This document shows, one piece after another, positions 8,152 through 17,550 of a stretch of DNA of 38,267 bases (position 1 is its first letter; each line of letters begins with the position of its first letter). Both the position numbers and the translations under genes were made by a program. Below the pieces are notes generated by a model. That model made no database searches. It saw nothing but the letters and a program-made list of their open reading frames with translations, and was not told where the DNA came from. The stretch is from positions 1 to 38,267 of the forward strand of contig CAIPTA010000014.1 of NCBI GenBank assembly GCA_903867855.1, given 5' to 3'. The DNA comes from Oligoflexia bacterium. Its GTDB lineage: Bacteria; Bdellovibrionota; UBA1018; CAIPTA01.

Positions 8152-9234
8152 CTATTTTCCTAAAATCGACCTTGCGATCGCGCCGGCAGAATCTGGATTA
8201 TGCAAGGATTGGATCGTTTCCGCATAGCGTACGAGACGCTGACGGTCATAATAGAGCCCTTTAATAATCGCCGCAAGCTTTTCACCAGTGAGCTCGGGCT
8301 GGAGATGTACATCGCAGGCACCTAAATTTTTCATTTCCTGCGCATTATGCTCTTGGTGCCTATCCTTAGACACAAGCGGAATCAGGATCGCCGCCTTGCC
8401 CACGGCCGCCAGCTCCGCCAGGCTAGATGCTCCGGCGCGGCAAATCACGAGATGAGCCTCGCGGTAAGCGTTGGTCATGTCATAGACATATTGCTCTACC
8501 TTCGCTGACGAAAAGGACTGTGCCGCATAGGCGTTCTTTACATTTTCAAAATCTTGCATGCCCGTTTGATGATGAATGAAAATCTGTTCATCCTTAAAAT
8601 GAGAAAGAGAAGCACAAATCAATCGATTGATTCCCACCGCCCCCTGAGATCCTCCAAACACAAAAATATGAAAAGGGTTTTTTGAAAAAAGATCTTTGGA
8701 GCTCCACTTTGCGGCATTCAGCTCTGCGCGGCAGGGATGCCCCACCACCATTGTTTCCTTGCCTGCAAAATTGGCCTTCGACGCTGCGAAATTAAGAAAT
8801 ATTTTTTTGCAAAATTTAGCCATCCATCGATTCGCCAGGCCGGGGATACGGTTCTGTTCTAAAATTGCGCAGGGAATTCCCATTAGCGCGGCGGTGATGA
8901 TAAATGGAGCACCAGCATACCCGCCCGCACTAAACACAAACTGGGGGCGTCTCTTTCTTAGTAAATGAAAACACTTTATAAAAGATCCTAGCAGAGTAAA
9001 AATAGTTCGTAGGATTTTTAGGGGGCTTTGCCCTTTTAGTTTTCCCGAGGGGATAAGCAGCAATTCATAGCCCGCACGCGGAACTAGCTTTTCCTCGATG
9101 CTTCCCGGAGTGCTCACAAAAAAACATTCAAGGCCCGGCTGGATTTTTTTCATTTCATCGGCCACAGCAATGAGAGGGTAAACGTGCCCGCCAGAGCCGC
9201 CGCCCGCAAAGGCGATGCGATCGATCGCAGCCAT
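8152..9234 (-). CDS. murG: Lipid II synthase MurG (GlcNAc transferase)
   Basis: 360 residues, GT-B fold glycosyltransferase family 28. It transfers GlcNAc from UDP-GlcNAc to lipid I on the cytoplasmic face of the inner membrane, giving lipid II. The glycine-rich loop GGGSGGHVYPL starts at about residue 11, the second loop GGSQGAVGINR lies mid-protein, and the UDP-GlcNAc site CRAGASSLAELAAVGKAAIL with the HQ..NA motif follows near residue 270. The start overlaps the ftsW stop by one base (TAATG), a sign of coupled translation. Confidence 0.97.
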   Translation of the reverse strand: MAAIDRIAFAGGGSGGHVYPLIAVADEMKKIQPGLECFFVSTPGSIEEKLVPRAGYELLLIPSGKLKGQSPLKILRTIFTLLGSFIKCFHLLRKRRPQFVFSAGGYAGAPFIITAALMGIPCAILEQNRIPGLANRWMAKFCKKIFLNFAASKANFAGKETMVVGHPCRAELNAAKWSSKDLFSKNPFHIFVFGGSQGAVGINRLICASLSHFKDEQIFIHHQTGMQDFENVKNAYAAQSFSSAKVEQYVYDMTNAYREAHLVICRAGASSLAELAAVGKAAILIPLVSKDRHQEHNAQEMKNLGACDVHLQPELTGEKLAAIIKGLYYDRQRLVRYAETIQSLHNPDSAGAIARSILGK

Positions 9235-10409
9235 TAGGCCGATCTCTCTAGCTTAGACTGGGCAGAGATATTGAGCAGAATACCCATGATAGTCATCGCG
9301 CAAATAATAGAGGATCCACCACTGGAGATAAACGGCAAGTTCATCCCTTTATTTGGAAATAGACCGAGCACAATCGCTGCATTCCAAAATACTTCGAAGC
9401 CCAGCATCAGGGTGAGACCCGAGGCCAGTAGTGCTCCGAAACGATCATTGCATTTCGCAGAAACTCGCACACCGCGGAATAGCAAAAAGAGAAAAGCCAA
9501 AATCAGCAGACCAATTCCAAGAAAGCCCAATTCTTCCCCTACTACCGATAAAATAAAATCATTGTGTGCCTCGGGCAAATAAAAGATTTTCGCTTTGCTA
9601 TTCCCGAGACCCACTCCGAAAAGTCCGCCACGATAGAAAGCCAGGAAGGATTGAATGATTTGGAAGCCAGCTCCTTGTGGATCGGCCCATGGATTTAAGT
9701 AGGTGAGAAGCCTTGCCCGGCGGTAAGGCGCAAGAATCATAAGGCCAGCGAAGAGAGGAAGCACAGCACCTACGGCTCCCAGCAAATAGCGAAGTCGCAA
9801 TCCGGCCAAATAAACCAAGACACCCGTGATCGTGAGTACTAATGCAGAGCTACCGAAATCAGGCTCGAGCAAGCAGAGTAAGATCATGAGAACTGCAGGC
9901 CAGAGTTCTAGTAAAAATCGAAAAGAAATTTTTTCAAAGTTCATTTCTTTGCGTGAAAGGCGCGCAGAAAGAAAAATTAACAATCCAACTTTTGCAAATT
10001 CTACGGGCTGAATGGTGAAACCGCCAAGGCTGATCCAACGCCTCGCTCCGCCTGCCTTATGACCAATACCGGGCACGAGCACTGCCATCATGAGGCCAAT
10101 ACAGGCTAGAAAAATGGGAAGCGAAAGTTTTTGCCAAACACGATAATCAAGAAAACGACAGAAGCTCATCATGGCGAGCCCGGCGCCGAGAAAGAGTAAA
10201 TGGCGGTTGAAGTAGTAGAGTCCATCGCCGAATTTTTCTTGGGAGAAGATATAGCTCGCGCTGTACACCATCACGAGACCGAACGCAGCGATGCTCAGTG
10301 CTGTAAACAGCAAAAGTCGATCGCAAGAACCAGAGAGCGAAAACGGCAGGCGTTTTACTAACTCAGAGTTCTTCCACGTATTTTTTAAAGTAGTTGCCCC
10401 GCTCTTCAT
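9234..10409 (-). CDS. ftsW: SEDS peptidoglycan polymerase FtsW
   Basis: 391 residues with about ten hydrophobic membrane helices. FtsW is the septal SEDS glycosyltransferase that polymerises lipid II and acts with FtsI. Signature segments are VMVYSAS after the first helix, the GHKAGGARRWI loop, FTIQPVEFAKVGLLIFLSA, and NLPFISSGGSSI near the C-terminus. The gene starts inside murD and overlaps it by 47 bases; no alternative ATG, GTG or TTG exists between ATG 10409 and the first helix, so the long overlap seems real. The ribosome-binding site is poor, which fits coupling to murD translation. Confidence 0.96.
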   Translation of the reverse strand: MKSGATTLKNTWKNSELVKRLPFSLSGSCDRLLLFTALSIAAFGLVMVYSASYIFSQEKFGDGLYYFNRHLLFLGAGLAMMSFCRFLDYRVWQKLSLPIFLACIGLMMAVLVPGIGHKAGGARRWISLGGFTIQPVEFAKVGLLIFLSARLSRKEMNFEKISFRFLLELWPAVLMILLCLLEPDFGSSALVLTITGVLVYLAGLRLRYLLGAVGAVLPLFAGLMILAPYRRARLLTYLNPWADPQGAGFQIIQSFLAFYRGGLFGVGLGNSKAKIFYLPEAHNDFILSVVGEELGFLGIGLLILAFLFLLFRGVRVSAKCNDRFGALLASGLTLMLGFEVFWNAAIVLGLFPNKGMNLPFISSGGSSIICAMTIMGILLNISAQSKLERSA

Positions 10410-11760
10410 AGCTTACAAACATATCGTAACTCTCACAGCCAGGAGATAACAAGATGATGTCTCCTTCCCGCGATTTTTGATAGGAAAGCAGCACGGCCTC
10501 TTCGAAGGTGCCCACAAGGAAGGTTTCCGTGTAATCACCAACGCAGCGATTGATATGTTCTTTGGCTTCTCCCACGAGGATCATGGTTTTCACCTTGGTC
10601 TTCACGAGATCGGTAAGAGAAGTGAAATCACCCTGTGCGTCACGTCCACCTGCCACCAAAATAATTGGATCGAGAGGAAAGGATTCCAGGGATTTGCGAA
10701 GCGCTTCTACAGAAACAGTGCGGGAATCATTCACAAAGCGAACGCCACCCTTTTTCTTCACAAATTCTAGGCGATGAGGAACGCTGGCAAAATTATCGAG
10801 CACCTTTTGAATATTCTCGTTCGATACGCCGAGAACCTTCGCCACATTGAGCGCTGCCATCGCGTTATCTTTATTGTGCAAGCCGAAGAGCTTGAAGTGA
10901 CGCAAATTGAAAGTAGTTTTCTGTTCATTCTCTAGCCAAACGAGTTCGCGGCTATTGAGAAGGTAAGAGCCCTTATAGAGCTTGGCGATCTCTGGGCCGA
11001 GAGCAATTGGATCTTTGCGACGGAAGACTCGCTTCTGTGCGGGATTTCCTGCCACCACTTGTTTGAGGCTCGCATCACGGAAGTTATAGACGATGAAACA
11101 CTTCTCATCGAGATTGCGCAAAAGATTACGAAGCGCGCTAGAGTAATCCTCTAATCGTGGAAAGCGCTCAGGAAATGGGGGCTGTAGGCTGGTGAGCACC
11201 GCAATGTGCGGACGGAATGCTTGCAAACCGTCTAGTTGAGACGCAGAGAGCTCCAGGAAGATATAATCAGCGCGCTCTTTTTTGAGTAGAAAGTGAGCGA
11301 GCGGCTCACCGTGATCACCCGAATAGAAAACCTTTTTACCCTGCGCTTCCACAATTGCTTTCGCTAAAATCGCAGCGCTAGTTTTTCCTTCGGTGCCCGC
11401 AAAAGCAACAATGGGAAGATCAATTTCTCTACTCAATAGTTCCACATCGTTGAAGATTGGAATTCCTTTGGCCTTGGCTTCATCCAAAGGCTTCGTATCT
11501 AAACGCACATTAGAGGAGATAAGCACAAACTCCGCTCCATCAAAGGTAGCGGAAGAATATTTTCCATATTCCGCATGCACTTCTGGATGCAAAAGGGATA
11601 GTTCTTTCGCGAGCTCCATCACTTGGTCTTTTGGATTGAGTTCGCTGAGCTGAATTTTCGCGCCGTTCGCATGTAGTAGCTGAGCAATAGCCAGGGTGGA
11701 TTTATCCAAGCCCATGATGGCAACTGTTTTGCCTGCGAAATGTGAAATGCCTTGCTTCAT
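10363..11760 (-). CDS. murD: MurD-family ligase with degenerate active site
   Basis: 465 residues, full length and with no frameshift. MurD normally adds D-glutamate to UDP-MurNAc-L-Ala. The fold and ATP site are kept: AGTEGKTS (121-128), LELSASQLDG, GLHNKDNAMAAL (MurD GQHN), SVPHRLEFV, VNDSR and LLSPGCESYDMF. The central ligase motif is not. Aligned without gaps to E. coli MurD, the DH pair containing magnesium-binding His183 reads Pro194-Pro195, and the carbamylated Lys198 reads Leu210. Two D-Glu-binding positions also differ (Lys348 to Ala375, Thr321 to Val349), while Ser415 is kept. MurE and MurC in this window keep their motifs. The gene sits at the normal murD place, 15 bases after mraY with GGAG before its ATG. 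It may be an altered ligase or a pseudoenzyme; real murD activity could be encoded elsewhere. Confidence 0.88.
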   Translation of the reverse strand: MKQGISHFAGKTVAIMGLDKSTLAIAQLLHANGAKIQLSELNPKDQVMELAKELSLLHPEVHAEYGKYSSATFDGAEFVLISSNVRLDTKPLDEAKAKGIPIFNDVELLSREIDLPIVAFAGTEGKTSAAILAKAIVEAQGKKVFYSGDHGEPLAHFLLKKERADYIFLELSASQLDGLQAFRPHIAVLTSLQPPFPERFPRLEDYSSALRNLLRNLDEKCFIVYNFRDASLKQVVAGNPAQKRVFRRKDPIALGPEIAKLYKGSYLLNSRELVWLENEQKTTFNLRHFKLFGLHNKDNAMAALNVAKVLGVSNENIQKVLDNFASVPHRLEFVKKKGGVRFVNDSRTVSVEALRKSLESFPLDPIILVAGGRDAQGDFTSLTDLVKTKVKTMILVGEAKEHINRCVGDYTETFLVGTFEEAVLLSYQKSREGDIILLSPGCESYDMFVSYEERGNYFKKYVEEL

Positions 11761-11775
11761 AGATCTCCAATAAAG

Positions 11776-12852
11776 CTATCTGAGTTTAAGAGTGGATAGC
11801 GCAATCAAGGAAAGTAATATCGATATAATCCAAAACCGCACAATCACCTTTGGTTCGGGCCATCCCTTTAACTCAAAGTGGTGGTGAATCGGTGCCATTT
11901 TAAAAACTCGCTTTCCACGAGTCTTAAAGGAAGCCACCTGAACCATCACAGATATAGCCTCCATAACAAAAACGCCGCCAACTACCAAAAGTAAAATTTC
12001 ATTTTTCGTAACCACTGCCAGCGAGCCAATTGCGCCGCCCAGCGACAAACTACCCACATCGCCCATGAACACTTGTGCGGGATGGGCATTATACCAAAGG
12101 AAGCCCAAGCCCGATGCAGCCATCGCAGCAGCAAACACCGTTAGCTCGCCCGATCCAGGAATATGGGGAATTTCCAAATACTCCGCAATTTTGGCGTTAC
12201 CCGCTACATAGGCGAAGATAGCAAAGGTAGCAGAAGTAGTGATCACAGAGCCAATAGCTAATCCATCGAGACCATCCGTGAGATTCACTGCATTCGCGGA
12301 ACCCACAATCACGAGCATAGCGAAGGGAACATAGAGATATCCGAGAGGAATCACAAGATGCTTAAAGAAGGGCAGAGCGAGATTCGTATCCACATCTGTA
12401 TAGGTTTGAATCAACCAGGCAGCCACACCCGCCACCAGAAATTGAAAAAAGAGCTTCTGACGAGCCGATAGACCCTTGGTATTCTTATGCACTACCTTCC
12501 GGTAATCATCCACCCAGCCGATCATCCCATTGCCAACCGTGACAAACATCACAATCCACAGGCCAATATTTTTAAGGTCACCCCAAAGCAAAACGGCCAT
12601 CAATAGAGCGAAGAGAATAAGAGCACCACCCATGGTGGGCGTGCCAGATTTCTTTTTGTGGGTTTGCGGACCATCATCACGAACCACCTGGCCGAGCTGA
12701 AGCGAGCGAAGACGGTTGATAAACCAGGGCCCGAGCGCGAGGGAGAGCAAGAGCGCCGTAACGGCTGCGCCAAAACTACGAAAAGTGATATAGCGAAAAA
12801 TATTTAGCGCGGATAGCTGGCCCGCGAGGGGAAAGAGGAGCTGGTATAGCAT
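11776..12852 (-). CDS. mraY: Phospho-MurNAc-pentapeptide transferase MraY
   Basis: 358 residues, polytopic inner-membrane enzyme that joins phospho-MurNAc-pentapeptide to undecaprenyl phosphate, giving lipid I. All five signature regions are present: [18 protein letters not shown], the metal-binding [32 protein letters not shown], the region with [11 protein letters not shown], and the histidine box [13 protein letters not shown]. The murE stop is 12 bases upstream and the ribosome-binding site is weak. In most operons murF stands between murE and mraY; here they are adjacent. Confidence 0.97.
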   Translation of the reverse strand: MLYQLLFPLAGQLSALNIFRYITFRSFGAAVTALLLSLALGPWFINRLRSLQLGQVVRDDGPQTHKKKSGTPTMGGALILFALLMAVLLWGDLKNIGLWIVMFVTVGNGMIGWVDDYRKVVHKNTKGLSARQKLFFQFLVAGVAAWLIQTYTDVDTNLALPFFKHLVIPLGYLYVPFAMLVIVGSANAVNLTDGLDGLAIGSVITTSATFAIFAYVAGNAKIAEYLEIPHIPGSGELTVFAAAMAASGLGFLWYNAHPAQVFMGDVGSLSLGGAIGSLAVVTKNEILLLVVGGVFVMEAISVMVQVASFKTRGKRVFKMAPIHHHFELKGWPEPKVIVRFWIISILLSLIALSTLKLR

Positions 12853-12864
12853 TCGTAATCTTGG

Positions 12865-14391
12865 TCAAGTTTCGCGATGGCTGTCAACTTCAATTTGACG
12901 CAGAATCTTTTGCGCTTCTTCGCGATCATCGAAGGGAAATTCTTGTTTGCCGATGATTTGTCCGCTCTCGTGACCCTTCCCAGCAATACAAATCACATCG
13001 CCCTGTTTGGCCTGCGTTAAGGCGATCCGAATCGCCTCGCGGCGATCTGGCTCCACCACAAAAGTTCGCCGCAGCGTGGGGTGCCTGCGCATTTCCAACT
13101 CAAAGTTTTCTTGCACAGTGGCGATAATTTTTAAGGGATCTTCGGTGCGTGGGTTATCAGAAGTGATCACGGCGTGATCGGCCAATCGCGCAGCCACTTG
13201 TCCTAGCTGCACCCTGCGCATGGGGTCACGATCTCCCCCAGCCCCGAATACAACAATGAGGCGCCCGGCACAAATCGCTCGCAAGGTTCGGAGCACATTT
13301 TCCAACGCCGTGCCCATATGGGCGAAATCTACGAAAACTTGAAAGGGCAATTTGCTTTCTATGCGCTGTAGGCGCCCCGGCACGAATTCGAGATTCTGAA
13401 TCCCACACTCTATAGCGCCAGAATCAACGCCCATCGCATGAGCAAGAGCCATGGCACCCAAAATATTATCCAAATTGAATTCGCCAGTAAGTTTACTTTT
13501 AATAGCGATGCTTCGACCATTCTGAGTGGAAAGCTTGCCCAATGTTTCTAGACCATCCATTTGGATGCCGTGAGAAACATAGTCACCCTGGCTTTTGCTC
13601 GTGGAGAAAACTCTTAGCTTCGATTCTCTCAGTAAACGCTCGCCATAGAGATTATCTTTATTGATCACTGCAACGGGATCTCTGCCGCCCTTTGCCCCAG
13701 CATATTCTGTGAAAAGCAGACGCTTGGCCTCATAGTATTTTTCCATGGACCCGTAAAAGTCTAAGTGGTCTTCGCTCAAATTGGTGAAAATCATTCCGTC
13801 AAACTGACAAGCATGAACCCTTGCGAGGCTCAGCGCATGAGAGGATACTTCTAATACCGCAACTTCTGCTCCATGCGCGTGCGCATCGCGCAGAAATTTT
13901 TGTAAATCATAGCTTTCCATTGTGGTGCGCTCTGATTTCATTTTAAATCCAGGATAGTGACATTCCACCGTGCCGAGCAGCGCTGTTTTTTTTCCGCTAG
14001 CCGCAAAGATTGATTCCACGAGAAAACTAGAACTTGTTTTTCCTTTTGTTCCCGTGATTCCAATAGTGAGTAATTTTTTGCAAGGATGCTCAAAGAAAGT
14101 TGCACTTGCTTCAGCCAATGCCACGCGAACATCGGGCACCTTGATGCAGCTGTCCTCCAGCTCTGCAGGAATGCTTGCCTTTTCATCCACCACGCAAGCA
14201 ATTGCCCCATTACTCAGCGCACTTGCGACGAATTGAAAGCCATCTTGCGTATGCCCAGGAATTGCGAAGAAGAGCTCGCCCGCTTTTATTTTTCTGGAGT
14301 CATAGCGGAGGTCTACAATTTCAGGATTTTTTTGCTTTAGATCGGAGGAGAGCTCATATTTTTGATTCGCTAAGACACTTAGCAAGTTCAT
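12865..14391 (-). CDS. murE: UDP-MurNAc-tripeptide synthetase MurE (meso-DAP type)
   Basis: 508 residues. MurE adds the third stem-peptide residue. Visible are the P-loop ITGTKGKTSSS near residue 118, the metal motif NLSEDHLDFYGSM and the carbamylated-lysine region YYEAKRLLF. In the C-terminal domain, GAGGDRDPMRR and the amino-acid signature DNPRTEDP are present. DNPR is the known hallmark of meso-diaminopimelate-adding enzymes, so the peptidoglycan is inferred to be of the DAP type. Length is normal, so it is not a MurE-MurF fusion. The start overlaps the ftsI stop as ATGA. Confidence 0.97.
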   Translation of the reverse strand: MNLLSVLANQKYELSSDLKQKNPEIVDLRYDSRKIKAGELFFAIPGHTQDGFQFVASALSNGAIACVVDEKASIPAELEDSCIKVPDVRVALAEASATFFEHPCKKLLTIGITGTKGKTSSSFLVESIFAASGKKTALLGTVECHYPGFKMKSERTTMESYDLQKFLRDAHAHGAEVAVLEVSSHALSLARVHACQFDGMIFTNLSEDHLDFYGSMEKYYEAKRLLFTEYAGAKGGRDPVAVINKDNLYGERLLRESKLRVFSTSKSQGDYVSHGIQMDGLETLGKLSTQNGRSIAIKSKLTGEFNLDNILGAMALAHAMGVDSGAIECGIQNLEFVPGRLQRIESKLPFQVFVDFAHMGTALENVLRTLRAICAGRLIVVFGAGGDRDPMRRVQLGQVAARLADHAVITSDNPRTEDPLKIIATVQENFELEMRRHPTLRRTFVVEPDRREAIRIALTQAKQGDVICIAGKGHESGQIIGKQEFPFDDREEAQKILRQIEVDSHRET

Positions 14392-16319
14392 GGCAATACC
14401 GAATCTCGATCTAAGCGAATAGAAACTGTTTCTCCACGATGGAAGGGTTTTCCCGCTGCTGGGATTTGTTCCACCACGAGCCCTCCGCCATGGAGCTTTA
14501 GCTGCACATCCTTTTTATCAAAGGCATCGAGCACCTCGCGAGCGCTCTGCCCCATCAAATTCGGCATGATTAGGCCATCTTTTGTTTCTTGTAAACTTGT
14601 AGGCGCCACTACTTTTACGGCGGAAGGAAATTTCGTTTCCCGCTTTGCGAGCGGCAATGTTGGAGTGATCGCCTCCAGCGGAGCCACGCCCTCTTTGGCG
14701 AGAGCAGCCGCCATCACTTTTCTAAAAATTGGTGCGGCTACTTCACCACCAAAATAGGGAAATTTAGGCTCGTCCACTGAAACGAAGAGCACATAGTTCG
14801 GGTGCACACCCTTCACGAAGCCAATGAAACTCGCCACATATTTGCCGGAGCGGTAGCCGTGGCCGCCGAATGCCTTTTGCGCAGTACCCGTTTTTCCAAT
14901 CACCGTGAAGCCAGGAATGGCGGCTTTCGGGCCGGTTCCCTCTGTGGTGGCCACCTTTAAAAGCATCTCTCGCACATCGGCTACGGAGGCCTCAGAAATC
15001 ACGCGCTCTTTTTTGTCGGCTGCGATTTCCTTCATTTGCTCTTCATCGCCATTTAAAAATTGCTTCAAGAGATGGGGACGCACAAAATATCCACCATTCG
15101 CAAGAGCCGCATAGGCACGAATCATTTGAATTGGAGTAACGCTCACGCCCTGCCCGAAAGAAATATTACTTTGAGCAATCTTCGACCAGGATTTTGGATC
15201 AGACAAAAGACCAGTCACTTCTCCAGGAAGATCAATCCCCGTCTTCTGAGTGAGGCCCATCTTTTTATACCAATTATACATCCCCTCAGGACCAAACAAG
15301 AACCCAACTTTTGTGGCACCGATATTACTAGAGTGCTGGAGCACTTCACCAACTTTTAACCAGCCCCACTTATCCTTTGACTCCGCTTCATTCACGAAGT
15401 GTTTACCGATTTGCATTTTTCCGTATTCACAAAAAACTTTCGTTTTTGCCGTGATAGCTTTTGCTTCTAGTGCGCCCGCCACCAAGATCGGTTTCATCGT
15501 TGAGCCCGGCTCGTAGGTATCTGTTACGCTGCGATTGCGTCGAAATTCTATCCCGCCCTCTACTTTATTTGGGTTATAGCTGGGATAACTGCCCATCGCC
15601 GTGATCTCACCAGTCTCCGCATTCATGAGAATGGCATTTCCAGAGTGAGCGCCGGCGGCCCTCACTCCAGCCTCTAACTCTGCCTCAAGAGCATGTTGCA
15701 AATCTTTATCAATAGTAAGGATGAGGGTGCTTCCATCCGCGGCGCGTGGCTTGGTGGCAACACCAGATAATTCTTTATCGTACCGGCGCTCCACGCCCTC
15801 CAGACCATTGGAATCTAGGCCCGTAAATCCCAAAATATGCGCTGCCAAATTTTGGTTTGGATAAAAGCGCTTACTCTCTTTTGCAAGACCGAAGGCTACG
15901 GCGAGTCCCGGATGCTTATCAAAAAGCGCCTGCATCGCAGACTCATCTTTTTCACTTAAGCGGCGCTTCACCCAAGCGAATCCGCGCTCACCTTGCAGCT
16001 TGGCGCGCACATGAGCCAGCGGCAGATCGAGTGCTTTAGCAATCCAGGCCGCCACCTGCGCCTTCTTATCTACTTTTTCCGGATTCACATAGAGGGATTT
16101 CACTTCAAGACTCACCGCGATCGGCTCGCGATTGCGATCCAAAATATACCCGCGGCGAGGAATTTGGGGAGGCTCTTGGTGAAATTGCCGCTCCAATGCC
16201 ACCGCGAGTCGTTTCGACGGCACAAGCATGATATACGCCGCACGCACCATCACACCCATACCCAACAGGGCAACAAAAAGAAATCCTACTCCAAGGCGTA
16301 TTCTAAAATTCTTATCCAT
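14388..16319 (-). CDS. ftsI: Septal transpeptidase FtsI (PBP3) with C-terminal PASTA domain
   Basis: 643 residues. One N-terminal membrane helix (about 9-31) anchors a periplasmic class B penicillin-binding protein that cross-links septal peptidoglycan with FtsW. The pedestal domain starts near PRRGYILDRN. The transpeptidase has all three active-site motifs: S273-T-M-K276, S330-S-N332 and K476-T-G478. The last 70 or so residues, from MPNLMGQSAREVLD to the end, form a PASTA domain. PASTA is common in Gram-positive PBPs and also found in deltaproteobacterial FtsI, but absent from E. coli FtsI. AGGA precedes the ATG; ftsL ends five bases upstream. Confidence 0.96.
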   Translation of the reverse strand: MDKNFRIRLGVGFLFVALLGMGVMVRAAYIMLVPSKRLAVALERQFHQEPPQIPRRGYILDRNREPIAVSLEVKSLYVNPEKVDKKAQVAAWIAKALDLPLAHVRAKLQGERGFAWVKRRLSEKDESAMQALFDKHPGLAVAFGLAKESKRFYPNQNLAAHILGFTGLDSNGLEGVERRYDKELSGVATKPRAADGSTLILTIDKDLQHALEAELEAGVRAAGAHSGNAILMNAETGEITAMGSYPSYNPNKVEGGIEFRRNRSVTDTYEPGSTMKPILVAGALEAKAITAKTKVFCEYGKMQIGKHFVNEAESKDKWGWLKVGEVLQHSSNIGATKVGFLFGPEGMYNWYKKMGLTQKTGIDLPGEVTGLLSDPKSWSKIAQSNISFGQGVSVTPIQMIRAYAALANGGYFVRPHLLKQFLNGDEEQMKEIAADKKERVISEASVADVREMLLKVATTEGTGPKAAIPGFTVIGKTGTAQKAFGGHGYRSGKYVASFIGFVKGVHPNYVLFVSVDEPKFPYFGGEVAAPIFRKVMAAALAKEGVAPLEAITPTLPLAKRETKFPSAVKVVAPTSLQETKDGLIMPNLMGQSAREVLDAFDKKDVQLKLHGGGLVVEQIPAAGKPFHRGETVSIRLDRDSVLP

Positions 16320-16324
16320 GATTC

Positions 16325-16609
16325 CTATTTTGGTTCGCGGGCTATGATTACTTGTTCTGGGCTTGGTCTCTTTAAATTGTATTTTTGTACGCCGAGTTCT
16401 TCAAGGCGTTTCGGTGAAGTGAGGCGCGCCCACTCCACTTTTAAGCGATTGCTCTCGAGAGTGACTTCTTGCTCTCGTTCCTTCAATCGCACAGATTCTC
16501 GGCGCAAGCGGATATTTTGCAGACGTGTCCAGACGAAAAAAAGCGTGATCGCCGTCACGGCTCCCATCACTAAAAATACGCGCACTGTTCCTGATTTTTT
16601 CGCAGCCAT
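16325..16609 (-). CDS. ftsL: Cell division protein FtsL
   Basis: 94 residues: a short basic cytoplasmic tail, one membrane helix (roughly 8-27) and a periplasmic heptad-rich coiled coil (RLRRESVRLKEREQEVTLES). A conserved-looking LTSPKRLEELGVQKYNL follows, typical of FtsL. FtsL forms a complex with FtsB and FtsQ that activates FtsWI. Identity is low in this family; the call rests on size, topology and place between rsmH and ftsI. The ATG at 16609 has GAGGA upstream that overlaps the rsmH stop codon; a GTG directly before it is the alternative start. Confidence 0.9.
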   Translation of the reverse strand: MAAKKSGTVRVFLVMGAVTAITLFFVWTRLQNIRLRRESVRLKEREQEVTLESNRLKVEWARLTSPKRLEELGVQKYNLKRPSPEQVIIAREPK

Positions 16610-16616
16610 CACATCC

Positions 16617-17546
16617 TCAAGTATTCTTCAAGAATACACGGAGTTTGGCGCTTCTGGCTCGTGGATTTTGCGATATTTCTTCGTCAGTAGGAATGATGGG
16701 CTTTCTCTGAACTAATTCGCCCTCTGGTTTATTGCATCGTGGACAAGTCATGATCGTTGGTGGGCAAATACACGCCGCAGTTAAAAATTTTAGTCGCTCT
16801 TTGATCGGGCGATCTTCCAGCGAGTGAAACGAGATGGCCGCAAACACTCCACCGGGATTTAGGAGTGACGGAATTTCTTGCAATACTTTTTCTATGCTCT
16901 CCAATTCCTTATTTACTACGATGCGGATCGCTTGAAATACACGGGTTGCGGGATGAATTCCTTTTGGATCACGCGGTACCGCACCCCTGATAATATTGGA
17001 AAGCGTTGCCGTATCCGCTATCGGCTCACTTGATCTTCGCTCCACAATTCTTCCGGCTATTTTGCGCGAGAAGCGTTCTTCGCCATACTTGAAAAAGATT
17101 TTTTCCAGATCCTCTTGGGGCCACTCATTCACTAGATTATACGCGCTGAAGGGTTGCGACTGATCCATTCGCATATCGAGTGGGCCATTTTTCGCAAAAC
17201 TAAAGCCACGTTCCGCCTGATCAATCTGAAAGGAAGACACGCCAGCGTCTATCAAGATGCCATCCACCGCATTCACGCCCACTTCTTTTAGACGCTCGCG
17301 GATATCTCCATAGTTCCCATGGATTAAGATGAGTCTGCCGTCTGCGATTTCTACGGCAAAGCGAGTACGGGCCTCCGCAAGGCGTTCCTCATCCAGGTCA
17401 AACGCATAAAGTTTGATATCTTTTCTTCGAGATAGAATTTCGGCTGTATGCCCCCCGCCCCCAAGCGTGGCATCCACGAAAATAGTGCCACTACTGCGCA
17501 GCAGGGCATCCACACTTTCATGAAGGAGAACAGAGACGTGACTCAT
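16617..17546 (-). CDS. rsmH: 16S rRNA m4C1402 methyltransferase RsmH (MraW)
   Basis: 309 residues. RsmH methylates N4 of cytidine 1402 in the decoding centre using S-adenosylmethionine. The N-terminus SHVSVLLHESVDALL and the SAM loop DATLGGGGHTAEIL are typical, as are LIDAGVSSFQID, the RGFSF region, and ISFHSLEDRPIKERL near the C-terminus. A cysteine-rich segment (CICPPTIMTCPRC) is a usual family element. It starts four bases after the lytic transglycosylase stop and has no clear Shine-Dalgarno. It is usually the second gene of the dcw cluster, after mraZ; mraZ is missing here. Confidence 0.96.
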   Translation of the reverse strand: MSHVSVLLHESVDALLRSSGTIFVDATLGGGGHTAEILSRRKDIKLYAFDLDEERLAEARTRFAVEIADGRLILIHGNYGDIRERLKEVGVNAVDGILIDAGVSSFQIDQAERGFSFAKNGPLDMRMDQSQPFSAYNLVNEWPQEDLEKIFFKYGEERFSRKIAGRIVERRSSEPIADTATLSNIIRGAVPRDPKGIHPATRVFQAIRIVVNKELESIEKVLQEIPSLLNPGGVFAAISFHSLEDRPIKERLKFLTAACICPPTIMTCPRCNKPEGELVQRKPIIPTDEEISQNPRARSAKLRVFLKNT

Positions 17547-17550
17547 GGAT

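Noticed and set aside
10363-11760. murD as a pseudogene
   Set aside because: There is no frameshift, stop or truncation; the reading frame is full length and the other motifs are well kept, so specific residue changes in a living gene explain it better.
12865-14391. A MurE-MurF fusion that would explain the missing murF
   Set aside because: The protein has 508 residues and one set of ligase motifs, which is the length of MurE alone.
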